NCBI GenBank assembly: GCA_010094025.1
Contig: ML991824.1
Span: forward strand, 124,001 to 188,000
DNA from: Viridothelium virens
Lineage: Eukaryota > Ascomycota > Dothideomycetes > Trypetheliales > Trypetheliaceae
DNA length: 64,000 nucleotides
Direction: 5' to 3'
Part shown: one piece after another, positions 10,919 to 22,625 of the stretch
Position numbering within the stretch: position 1 is the first letter of the stretch
Layout: every line of letters begins with the position of its first letter
Translations under genes and position numbers: made by a program
Notes under the pieces: generated by a model
What the model was told of the DNA's origin: nothing
The model's database searches: none
What the model saw: the letters and a program-made list of their open reading frames with translations, nothing else

Positions 10919-12377
10919 TTTGGTAGATCCGTGGACCTTCTCCTCCGAACCGTTGCTGTGTATAGGCAGGCTTCCGAGATCGACTGTAGCCAGGCGGTTC
11001 CAGATCCAATGACGTTGACTTGGTCAAGAATGGAGCCCCACTAGAGGCTACGCTGCGGGTATTTGAAGAGAGATGCCGATGACTCTGCAGTGACGAACGC
11101 GGTGAACGCATCCAACAAAGCAGGCACAGTACTCGAAAGAGGGCATCCACCCGAGCAGCCTGTTCGAGTCTGAGGTCCAAACCTCACCGCATGCGTTCGG
11201 CCATCGCCGCTAGAAAGAAAAATTAAGCGAGGAATGGGAAAATTTACGCGTGCCCTCCCCGCAAAAGCAGACAACCTTTCCCACACATTCGGTCAGCTCC
11301 GGCCGGTAGCAGCCTCATAGCCTCACACGCCTTTTCCGGGGTGTGGATTAGGTTGGGGGCCTGAATGCCATGTGGGAAAAGGTCCGTCAAATCCTGAAAC
11401 CAAGTTTCAGATGCCCGGCGCGCCCCCACCAGCATGCGCGTGGCGGATCGACAGTGCAACGTGGCAGCCCGGATGTTTCAGCATCGCTGCACCTGCAGAT
11501 GGGATTTTGTTGATCGCCTTGTTGGACATACTTTCCATGGAAGTCCGGTGAAGAGACTTCGTCCATCTGGCTGAGCGAAGATCTCGCCCCGGCTTTGGAA
11601 GGTCAGAATGGATGACGGAAGCTCGGAAGGTGTGATGCGGCTGCTACTGAAACTTCTCTAACTTGGCCCGACGCTGCGATGCTGATGCAGGTACCAGTTG
11701 ATCGTCGGCCTTACGCATGTTTGATGAATTAATAGACCAGGCGACAGCTCTACTTTGACTCGGTGAAAGCTTCGGCATCGGCACGACCAGGTACGTATCT
11801 TTCATCTGTTTCAGGTTTCAGATTTTAGGCTCGATGAACGAACGATGAAACCGATGAGTCTTTGAAGATCTTTTGGGCGACTATGCTGTAATTATGGACT
11901 CACCGACTGGTTCGGCTTGATTGGACGGAGCCACGCTACTTTTAGAAGTCTTGAACAAAAGTCGTTGGGTCATCAACTGGTGACGAAGAGATTGCGAGCT
12001 TCCATTGGTTGAGTGTGTCAAACGCAATTCATTGAACAGAGCGGATGCTATGTATCGAGGACATTGGCTCCACCCTCGACATGCCATTAAACACCATCCA
12101 TCCAGCCAATGCATCCAGGCTATGAACAATACCAAGGCAGATGGATAAGCGACGCATGGAGGGCGAATATAGCAAGGAATATAGTACAGGCCCGTCCACA
12201 AACCTCCCAAGACTTTTAACACCAATGGTATATCCCCCAAAGTAGATCAATAGAAAGCAAAAGACATGCAACAAAACAAAGATACATATATCCGCCAAAT
12301 GTGTCCAATACCTGCCCATCGTTACATCGTCCTCGTGACTTTGGTTAAAATGAACGGAGCGAGGGGCTTTCTCCTTT
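10919..12377. other. Intergenic stretch between HPT1 and HSF-type gene
   Basis: No gene is supported in this 1.46 kb. Minus-strand frames at 11881-12240 and 12029-12319 are Trp/Cys/hydrophobic-rich without a family pattern and overlap each other in different frames. The segment should contain the HPT1 promoter on its left side and the 3' end of the HSF-type transcript on its right. Confidence 0.45.
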
Positions 12378-14344
12378 TCACAGCACCCTCTTTCTCTTCT
12401 TCTCTTCCGGACCCAGCTCTTCCTCCTCGGCCCGTTCCGCTGTCTCTGCCGGATTCAGTAAACTGTGTACATTGCTCGCCATGCTGCTCCTCCGTGTCGG
12501 TGGGGCACTTCCATCAGGGCCGACCCCGGCACTGAGTAAACCAACGCCACCAGCTTTGAACGAAGGATACCGCGCCCCCGGTAGATTCCAGCTCGGCTCT
12601 ACTTGGGAGGCCTCGGTGGGCGGTGTCGCCTGTCGGGACCCAATCGGGGCACGCGGCGCTTTATTGATCTCATAGGCGGCAAGCGCATTGCGCAATTCTT
12701 GATCGCCTGGGTTGTGCGGTGGCCGGTGGGGTGAGCTCGGCCACTGTGTCGAGTTTTGTCCTGAGGCAAAAGGTGATCGTGGTAGTGGTGGAGGAGGGTT
12801 GGGCTCAGATCCAGGGCCTTGCCAGCCGTGGAGGCGGATGTCAGCCGATGTGTGCCGCCGAGGTAGATTGGTGGGCGGGGAAGAGACGGAAGCTAGGGGA
12901 TGCTGAGATGGAGGCGGTGGGGGCGGGAGGTGGGTGTTGGGGGTCTGTTGGTGGCCTCGGGAAGGGGATGGTGAGTAAGCACCTGAGCCTGTACCAATAG
13001 AACCATAACGGCGAGGAGAGACTATGTGAGGTGGAATGGGCATACGAAAAGAAGAGCCAGGTCGTGAGCTGTTGCTGAAGAGCGAAGGTCGCCGTGACTC
13101 ATCCTGAGGAAGTTGCCTAGGCGAAACTGAGGCGTTGGTGTCGGTCACGCTGAATATAGGAGGTCGACTGCTAAAAAAGGCGTCATGTGATTCTTCCAGC
13201 GAGCGCAGCTCCTCAATCTGCTGAGCTATCGCTCTTTGCGTTGATGAAACATCCCGGTGTATAGGATTGGCAGGATCAGGTACCATGACGATCAGCTGAC
13301 CAGTCAGGTCATAGCTCCATTGGTGGGCTCTCAGGAGACCCTCGTTGAGCATTTGGCATTTTGAGCTCAGATAAGCATTCGTCTCTTCTGATCGTTGAAG
13401 GCGAGTATGCATGTCGTGGAGGTTGTGCTCAAGCATGCTTAGTCGAAGTTCCACGGGGTCGGGCATAGGCTCAGCTGGTGTTGGCGGCTGCGAGACACTC
13501 AGCTGTTTCTGCCCACTGGCGCTCGAAAATGATTCCCGATGAATTAGAGCATGTCTTGAGGCTCTTCGCTTGATCTCCCTCAGGCCAACTAAATCACCTC
13601 GTCTGAAGCTTCCGTTGCCGTGTTTGAACTCCCACAAAGGAGAATCTGGGGAGCCCGTGTGGAAAACGTCGGAAACTACCAGGCTTGTCAGCTCTCGTAA
13701 TTACAAAAATAGTGAATTTTCGTACCTTTATGGAACCCATACATATTCAGCTGCCGCACAAAGGATGAGATGTTGGTGTGCTTGAAATAAGATCTTTTCA
13801 AATTAATCGTCTGAGCTCCAAAAATGTCGCTATGGTCAACTTACGCTAGGACTTTCGAGAATTCACTAGAAGGGGACATGACGAAGCTTTCATTAGTACT
13901 GGACCAGGATATGAGATGTTGTATCGTTTGATCCTCCAACATGCTGAGATGCAAGTCAGTGAATAAAGCTCATTAAGCTGAGATGGAAGGCAAGACCAAC
14001 TTGTAGAGCTTGTGAATGAATGCAGTTTGAACCACCTTTGGTTGTTGTGCCACCGCTGCAGCCCCAACTGCCGGTGCAGAGCTTCCATTTGTTGTAGGTT
14101 GTTCTGCAACTCCCCCATTGATATTCTGCTCGGGATGGCGGTCGCCGCTGGGGCTACTCAACATAGGCGGTCCCATTGAGGTCGATGCAGAATGTGAAGG
14201 GGTTAAATCCATGGCATCGACGCCGGGGGAAGAGGAATGATTCGCGGAGGTTGAGGGAAGGATAGGGATGCTCCTTTGCATGCCCGGAGTGTGATCACCC
14301 CCCGAAAAAGGACTCCTCCGAAACGGTTCAGCAGCGGCCGTCAT
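12378..14344 (-). CDS. HSF-type DNA-binding transcription factor
   Basis: Four minus-strand exons (14001-14344, 13845-13943, 13727-13793 with its last base at 13726, and 12378-13675) give 602 residues. The spliced product has a full HSF-type winged-helix domain at about residues 105-215: FIHKLYNMLEDQTIQHLISW, then STNESFVMSPSSEFSKVLAS, the recognition segment ISSFVRQLNMYGFHKVSD, and WEFKHGNGSFRRGDL. A heptad-like region follows (LRLSMLEHNLHDMHTRLQRS), then a Pro/Ser/Thr-rich tail ending KKRKRVL. This order (disordered N-terminus, HSF domain, coiled coil, Pro-rich tail) resembles the Sfl1/Mga1-like branch, which regulates adhesion and filamentation, more than HSF1 itself. That assignment is an inference. 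The start at 14344 (CTTACCATGACG) is preferred over an ATG 27 nt upstream. All four introns interrupt or flank the DNA-binding domain. Confidence 0.9.
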
Positions 14345-17300
14345 GGTAAGAATATTGTAGATCAAGTTCAAGATGATGGTATGTTAGCGCATTGGCTCAA
14401 TGCAATCGCCCAGTTGGTTGCGAAATGAGAGGATGGAACGACCTTCAGTGAGGCCTGATTTTTCCAACACGTATGTCCCAAGCCACGATCATGTGCCGCA
14501 CAAGCTCGACCTGATAGAAGCGTCCATCAACGAGAGGTGTTTGTCGAAGAACCGATGGTAGCAAGCAGGGTCCGCAAGCTTCTAGAAAGCCCCACCCGCG
14601 TTTCGGAGAGCTCTAAAGCTCGCCTTGGCCACGCTGTCAGGGTCCACGGCAGTAGAGATTACCCGGTAAAGAGAATGGGACGCTGCAATGTCAACGTGAG
14701 CCTCTCGGCTTGCGAAGCGGCGGACGTAGGTAGTTTCTCGCCGAATCGGCTCGTCTCGTCTCGTCGCCAGAAGAGGTAGATAGAAGGAAGTGCCCGCGAA
14801 AAGGCCTCGCACTCGTCCGGCACCCCACAACAGTGTCGCGGAGGACAGGAACGGAGGCTTAGCAAATTCTTAACTTTCCCAGGAGCTCCTCGGTTGCACG
14901 GGGATATCTCCGCACGCTTCACAAAGCGGATGGAAGTCCCGTCGGCCGTGAGTGAGGACGAGGAGCTGGAGCTGGAGCGGGAGGGAAGGTCCAGGACGAC
15001 GAGGGGTCACAAGCAGCAGCCACGGGTCGAGAGGTCGAGAGATCGAGAGAGGGTGAAAGCGCAGGTGTCGGACGAGAAGTTTGAATGGAGATGAAGACTT
15101 GAAAGGGCTTATGACGGGCTAGACGCCATGCGCGATCTCCTAAACGCGGCGCCTCTTTTTGCCTGGTTTTGGCTCTGGCTCTGGGCGGGCCCCTACCACT
15201 GCTGCCAATGCTACCAATGCGACGACTGCTACCCTGCCGGAACAGAGGCCCGGGCTCGAGTCGCCCTCTCACTCTTACACGCGAATCACTTGAAACTCCT
15301 GATCTTCCAAAGATCTTCGTAAGATCTTCGCCCGACCAACACACCACAACACGGCCACAGCCTCTGCGATCTGCACCGCCGCCTGCCAAACACTGCGACT
15401 GCCTGTCCTACCCACTACTGCTCTCGTGCAGATTGCGAAACACTGGCGGGGCACGCGCACCAACGGATTCCATGCCGCCAGAAACCCACAGGCACGACAG
15501 AAGCAGCACAGAATCTTCCACTCGAGAAGAAGCCTCAAGCCTCCTTCGGGCGGCCGAGCTCGGCCTCCCGTTGCGGCTTGTGCCCTTTTCCTGTCCGGAG
15601 TCGTCAACGACTATTTCGAGCCGGCTGAGCACGCCAACCAGCGACCGCCCTCTCCGTCTTACCACCTCCACCTAGTTCGCAGTTCGTAGCTCCAAAGTCC
15701 TCCCTTGTCCCCTCTTTTTGCCCTCCGCCCTGATCACCGCCCACGCGTCGACAGGGAACCTCTCTTCACCTCATACACGATCGTCATCCGACCCAGGTAC
15801 CGTCGTCCCTCTTTTATCTCCTGGGCCTGGGTCGCTCCACTCACATTACAGTTCAAGGCGCGCCTCACTCTTTAAGCCGCACTGTCTTAGAAGGGCAATT
15901 GCTCAGCTACTTCAGGTCTGTCGTGAATTGGTTTCCGTCATTGGTCCGTCGGCCTAAATGAACCATCTCGCCATCTCATCATATAGCTGTGGGAGCGAGT
16001 CATGTACGAATGACAGCCCGTGTATTCCCGCCGTGCTACCATCGTGAACTACCATGCCGTAAGACCCACAATCTGCTTGCAGTCTACGAGATGTCGTTGC
16101 ACCGAATGCAACCATGGTAAGACGAGTGCGCGCCGCGATACATGTCAGTTGATACCCCCCAACACAAATTCTCCGACATCCCTGCTTGTCCTCGGTTCGC
16201 CACAGATTCCCACGATCACGCGGGGATTTCATCTTGTGCTGCTGCTTTTCATCGTCTCGATCGCAAAGCTAAGAAATGGAATTATCCTTACGTTTCTCAT
16301 AGGCTAGATAGATTGAGCGAAACTTTGCTTAAATCAATGTCCAAACACAGCTTCAACCAACAGCCTGCCGTGTGCTGCTGAGTGCATAAATAGTGGCGAC
16401 CGCGCATCAACCTAAATTACCTGGGTAAATCTCGAAGGCATGAAAGCCGAAGGAAATAATTATGCATTTATGGGACGACTCGTCAGTCGCTGAATTCAGC
16501 TTCGCGCCACATGCGAACTCTACCAAATAGTCAGACCGAACCCATGAGATCAATGATAGCTTAGTTCATAGCCACAAACATGCTCTTGGTCGGGAAGGCT
16601 GGAGCTGGAGCCTTTGCGAGAGAACTCCAGAAGCGTTATATAAGCCACACCGTCAATAGAACAACAAATAGACAATTTCTCAAACAGGACGCCATTGTGT
16701 TTACACCGTGATACTAAAGCTTAGTCGCACGATTGATGGTGTTTCCATTCGAATTCTCATGAAGCAAGTCGAAAAGACGTCATGCAATGCGTGAAGTCAC
16801 TTTGTCATTGCAGTGGATGACCAGCAAGACTGTTCCCGATGATCATGAGTCTGTCAAGCAAAGATACTGAAGGAAGAACAGAGCAAATGACTTGATTCCC
16901 CAAATACATTTCTCTCGTGTTTAGGCAACATCATTGGCTCAGAGGGCGTCCGCAAATTCCTAGAATATTGTACGGAACAGCGGAGAGTAGACCTTTCGGG
17001 GACCGTACATATTACAGAAGTTAATTCCAAAGAAATTAGTAATTATTGATCTGTATATGAATTTACTTGTAGGATCTATAACAGCTAAGTCCTAATCCGA
17101 AGATCGTAGATACATTTCCTCGATTGAAATTCTCCGTCTATTTAACGTTGGGTGTGATCAAGTCGTTGGGTGAGCAAATTCCATACGCCGTGCTTAAGCC
17201 ATTGTACCGATCGTGTCCTGAAAAGGAGAGTGTAAACTTCGCAAAAAATACCGAGGAGACAACACGGGCCTACAAGTGAAGTAGAGTGGAACCTTACGGT

Positions 17301-17391
17301 CCTAGGACAAAAGTGTCTGGGCAACCCCCAGCAATTTTCCCGCGCCGGCGAGCAGACACTTTTTTCGCATGACTGTATTGCTCGTAGCCTC
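14345..17391. other. 3-kb gene-free stretch upstream of the HSF-type gene
   Basis: No spliced or unspliced gene is convincing. From 14400 to about 15950 the DNA is GC-rich with many overlapping short frames on both strands, and the plus strand from about 15640 to 15850 is pyrimidine-rich. From about 16400 to 17390 it is AT-rich with no frame above 60 codons. The first half probably holds an extended promoter or 5' leader of the HSF-type gene; the second half holds the 3' end of the dioxygenase gene. Confidence 0.5.
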
Positions 17392-20300
17392 CTAAAGTTG
17401 ACTTTGTACTGTCTTAGCAGGCAAGCAGCATCCAGTTAACAACGTGGGCTCACGCAACGCGGCGGTTGGCACGTGCGACTTCTTGCCTGAATTGAGGCAG
17501 GAGTGATCCGTCTCTGGATTTGCGCAGATACACGCGACATCAGCAAAACTGCCCCCAATATGACTGACGCCTTGTGGCTGGTACCACGGAGGAGCGTCGT
17601 CCGGAAGCCAAGCGGACTTGAGCTTCCCATATGGATGTGGTGGACGGCTATCTGTGCTGTAATCGGATTTACCGAAGCCATCGAAGCGGATCTTCCAGGT
17701 CATCGGGAAAGGTACCATCTCGTCCCAACTGGGCGTGAGATAGGTATCTGTTTCAGGCTTGAGGACTTCCATGGTGAAGATGTTTTTATCAGGATCATTA
17801 GGCGAGAGACGCTTGACTTGCTCCGCAATCCGGTCGATTCTCATGGGTGCCATGAAGTTGGAGTAACCCTCGGCGGTCCAATGGAGATTAACCTTCTTCA
17901 GTCTGCCTTGAGCATCGTGACCACGGCGTGGGTTCTTCATTTGGGCAATGAACTTCACCATAGATGTGAGAGCAAGTGCAGCGAAACGCCTAGGTTTATA
18001 AGCGCCAAACTTTCCGGCGAAGTTTGACTGCAAGGCCAGAAACTCGATTTCGTGCGCCCGCTTCGCTTTCTCCGCTTGTACAGTGGCCTGATTCTGCAGA
18101 ATGTCTTAGCTATCGGGGTCAGAGAAACCTCGCGGGCGCACATACAATGTTCAGACACACAGTCTGGCCTTCCTTGACCTTCCAGCTTGGACTTTTCTGC
18201 GGCTCGGGAGGATAGTCTCGAATAGCTGTACGAAGGATTGGCAGTCGAACTGTTGCTCGAGCCGTCTCTTGAACCAGCTCTTCGAGACGATTCTGATCTT
18301 CCTTCACGTTGCTGAAAGCTAATGCTTGAACCCTGAGCCATCTTGGCTCTTGATGCGAAGGGGTTTGTAAGTCATCGGCAGCCTCGTACAGTTCTCGCAT
18401 GAAGTCGTCCACTACAGCGGTGAACTAAGTGTGCCCATTAGCGTATGGAAATTGCAATATCCTGCAGTAGCTTACTGAAACAACAGAGTCGTACGCAGAG
18501 TCAAGACAGACAAGCAAAAGGATTGCCGCGGCCTTGCCTGTATCACTCTCATATGTCAACACCCTCTCTGCAACGGTGTAGCCGAGATTAGTCATTGGAT
18601 TATCGCGCTTCCTGCCGAATAAGGCTCGCGTGAATCCCCACTGGGCCGCCGCAGCAATGTTCCCATGCAGAGTCAGATCGATCAAGAACGACATCGATGT
18701 CTTGAACGCTTTGCATCGCTTGAGCAGCTTCGTTTCGTCCGCATTGTATGACAGGAAAATCTGGCAATTTGTAATGTGTTGGTAGATCTCGTTCTCGGAG
18801 TAGGAACCGCCAGGATTGTTTTCGGTGCGCAAGAGATGTCCAAACCCAAGAAAGTCGGCGACATATCTCGTAACCACTGGGATGGCGAAACTGTCAAAGT
18901 GTCAGCAGAAGATTCTGGATTGATGAAGACGAGTCGCAGTGCCCACTCCCTGGTAGCATCAATCTGGAAGGTTGAGTTGGTCATGGAGATCGATTCTCTT
19001 TTCACGATGGACCGCATTAGGTCATCAAGATACTTCCTCAAGACTGGCGCGGACTTCAAAAGCTGGTCGTCTAAGGGATTCAATGGAGAATTTTGATACT
19101 CTGGCCTGAGGATCTCCTGCAATTTCGTTGGCAAGCTACTACGCTGGAGCAAAGCAGGATGCATAAAATTGTTGCCTGTGTCGTTCAGGACGAGAGCGAT
19201 GCTGTTGAAGTCGGTCAAGTGCAAAGGCTTCTCAGGCTTGACCGGGCTAGTATCGAACGCCGACTTGGTCATATTTTTGCTTTGGATGACCGGCGCTAAT
19301 GGCATCTTGAAATCGGAACCATACCCTTGCGCCTTGGCGAATATCGCATTTTGTTGAGATGTGTAGAACGGGTGGAAGAAGCGGATTGAGTCATATTGGA
19401 ACCAACCTGGAAACGCTCGCTGGATCAGACGGTGAAAGACCGAGCTCTTACAGATGTCATTGTCTGGAGTAACTTCGTTCATACCCCATGAGGTCAAGGA
19501 ATTGGTGTTCCAGTCAACCGTATAAAAGCGGTCCGAGCGTACAAGAGTAATTGCGTCCGAGAAAATGGCCGTCCACAACGCAGAGCTTGCTTCACTCGGA
19601 CCTGGATCCAGTCCCATGTACTCATCTGACTCGCAGAAAATACCTGGATAAAGTTCGACTTTGTCAGGGTGCTCGTAGAGATCTCGCAGTGCGTTCTGAA
19701 TCTCGACGTTTTTACTTATGCTTTCGAATGTCTCATGCCTGTACATGCCGAAAAATTCTCTGAAGTCATTCAAAGTGCCCACCTCCCATCGACGTGCTTG
19801 TGTAATGCCCATGATCTCGACTGGCTTTAAGCACTTTGGAATGTTGCGTGGCCCAAAGTTCGAGATTGGATCGTCCATAGCGGAGGTGAGTGCTTCCACC
19901 AGCTGATTATCATCGAAAAGGTTGGTGATCTTGTTGCGCTTGTAGTGCCTGGAGGAGTCTTCTGGTATTCCAAAGGTCACTTCCCATGGCTCGTGCGCTT
20001 TCTCTTTTCCAGCATCTTCCCTAGATTTCGCCATCGCTGCAAGGAAGCCTTGAAGAGAGACATTAGACGGATCTTCGATATGCAACGATTTCTTGATGTA
20101 GTCTTCTGTATATCTCTCATCTTTGAGGGAAATCGCACAGTGAAATCGATAGAGCAGGTTGAACTCGACAGTAACCTGATTGCCAAGGCCACGAGTCGTT
20201 TTCTTCTGGTCAAAGTCGCTGCGAGGGTCAAGGGTGAAATTGGTGTCGAACTGATGGAACCCCATCAAAGCCCTCAAGTAATCGTGGACTGAAATCTGGA

Positions 20301-21660
20301 TATACATGCCGCAAGTGATGAGACGAGCGGTGTTGAAAAGATCATCGTCTAGCTTGGTCCAAGCAGCATCGTAGCCGGCCTCGAACTCGTTGCGCTTGTC
20401 TTTGTCGACCTTCCATTTTCCGAGGAGATCCTCAAGAGCCTTTTCGCACTCTCGGAATTTGGTGGCCACCTCGGAGCTTTCGAACTCCGCAGAAGGACTG
20501 ACTTCGGGTTTCGCTGCTTCGTACTCTTTCCAAGCTGCATCGTAAGCGTCACATTGCCGGACAAACTTTGGATCAAGAGACTTCAGGCCAAGTGGAAGGT
20601 CAGGTCCTGGAGGACAGAAGTGCTTTGCCAATGAGACAAGCTTAGTATCTGCATACTTCATCGGAACTGAGAAGCGGCCATTTTCGTTGATCCGGTGGAG
20701 TTGTTTTGCGGCGTAGTTGTGATAACGGTTGTACATGACAAGCATGACACATACACCAGGTGGCTGTCTCAGGAGCCGATCTTCAGCAAAAGTATCGGGC
20801 TTGAGGAGACCGAGCTTGTACTTGTCGTCCCGAATCTTGCGCTGCATGTCCATCGTATATCCGTATAGAGGAGACAAGTCAAGATAGGAAGAGCTATCGG
20901 AGATGTTCTTGTCATTGTCATTGGTCCTGAAGATGTCGTGGATGATGATGGTCGCGTGGTAGATCAGCATACTAGAGAGCCCGGATGTGCTCGGACGACC
21001 TCCTTCTTCTCTTGCCATTAGTTTGTCGAATAGATCGCCAGGGTCGGGCAGAGCGCCGAGAGGCGCGGTCTTTGATGGTACAGTCTTAGCATAAGGAGCA
21101 CCAGCTTGACCAAGATGCGGATTGATCACACTGTTGAACTTGCCATCGGCTGTGCGATATTGGAAAGCGTCGCCGAGATACGTCAACGGAGCTGTTCCGA
21201 GTCAGGGTACGTATCCTAGGAAACACATGTCTTCATATACTCACGGTGCAACATCCGGTCATATTTTGATTTGACTTGGCTATCGATGATTCGTTGTCGA
21301 AGACTGCTGTAATCAGACAGGTTTCCTGCAATTTGAGCGGCACTTTCTCCCTACACCCACGTCAGCATTATCAGTGAATAGCAGTGGGAATGACCTACGT
21401 CAAGCTCTCCATTCAAGATGAGTTTATCTGCGAGGCCTCTGAGCGCTGACCAATTTCTGGAAGCAAAGATGTTTTTCAGGTCTCCAGCAAGGCCAACTAC
21501 CGGAAAAATTTTGTTCTGTAGATACGTCAATAGCAAATTCTGCTTAATGACTACCTGCACTCACCGCGATAAGTTTATCGCCATGAAACTTGGCATACTT
21601 CTTATCGCCTTCCTTCTTGTTTCGGATCTGTAATGTGAGCTGCAGTAAATCATCATCCAT
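17392..21660 (-). CDS. Ppo-type fatty-acid dioxygenase / P450 fusion
   Basis: Seven minus-strand exons (21565-21660, 21399-21515, 21245-21350, 18947-21191, 18476-18890, 18146-18424, 17392-18093) splice in frame to 1319 residues; an in-frame stop precedes the ATG. The N-terminal animal-peroxidase-like dioxygenase has the distal His in ATIIIHDIFRT (about H191), SSYLDLSPLYGY, and LLYRFH with catalytic Tyr (about 454) and proximal His (about 457). Such enzymes oxygenate oleate or linoleate to hydroperoxides that act as oxylipin signals. An insertion of about 80 charged residues lies near 300-385. The C-terminal P450-like half keeps SFLID, ALTSMVKFIAQMKN and FPMTWKIRFDG. However, where the family has a GxGxHxCLG heme loop, the sequence reads GKFGAYKPRRF, so the Cys ligand is absent, as is known for some 10R-dioxygenases. 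About 80 extra residues follow the usual end. It is a Ppo/LDS-family member; the exact product is unknown. Confidence 0.9.
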
Positions 21661-22625
21661 ATTGTTTCATATGGGGGCCTCGATATTCTGTCAACTAGAG
21701 CTTTCGAGCCAGCAGCACGTTAGCCTTGAGCGCCGCGCTGTAACCAGGTAGAAAGAAATTGGAGAAGATGGAGACGTAAAGAAACGCAGTAGACTTTGGA
21801 ATGGAAGAGAGATTTGCATTCTGCATTCGCTTTTCCTCCAGGGTCCCTTAATAACCTTAAGTTTAGGAGAGGCATAGACATGCATGCGTCTAGAACGGAT
21901 AGTATCTCGTACATAGTACGATAGTACGATCGAGGCTCATTCTTGCTTGCGAGCTCTTGCAGCGTGGCTGCGATTTGAGCGATGCTCATATTGGCGAGAG
22001 GCTTGGAACCCTTAACCAAACGCGGTGAAACCGGTCCATTGGCGATGGACCAATTCAAAGTACCAGGACATATTATTCACAGCCTTATCAACACATTTTG
22101 TGGTGTGATCGATCTCTGGGCTGGCTGATGAACTGATAGTGGGGAGCACAAGAAGAAGCATGTCAACAACGCGACGTAGTGGACAGCGAATGAGAGACGT
22201 GTTTGACGTGACACCAGTCGGCTTGTACCGGCTTCTCCGCTTTCGGCCTCTTTGTGGCTGGTCGAGCTTCTCATACCACGAAACAAATCCGGTAGGGCAA
22301 ACTCTGCAGCCAGCCTTCATGGAATGTGAGCTGGTCGGCTAACCTGAAAACCAATGGCAGAGTATCGGCCCTTGCGAATGTGCATTTCTGCACAGTCCAG
22401 AGCTGCCTCGAATGGCCCTCTTCCAATCTAGACACGGCTCTCAAACGCCACGTTCGCGCGCAGCCCAAGCACGCCGTGGTCAATGGCATTGTTCGCGATC
22501 GAATAAGGTCGTGAGGATGTCTGGCTACACTCGGCAGCTTTGGGTCATCCTAAATTCTCGTCTTCACCTTCGTCTCGAAATTCTCAGCCCTTGACAATCG
22601 GCTCAGCTACCAACTCCAACCCAAA
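21661..22625. promoter_or_regulatory. Divergent promoter between dioxygenase and peroxidase genes
   Basis: These 965 bases separate two head-to-head starts (21660 minus, 22626 plus). No gene is supported inside. The arrangement allows shared control, but no specific operator was identified by eye. Confidence 0.5.

Noticed and set aside
11881-12319. Hydrophobic minus-strand frames that look like a small membrane protein
   Set aside because: Two overlapping frames give equally hydrophobic products, and neither has conserved motifs or good splice signals.
14919-15675. Overlapping 150-170-codon frames on both strands
   Set aside because: GC-rich DNA keeps frames open by chance; products are Arg/Pro/Ser-rich without pattern.
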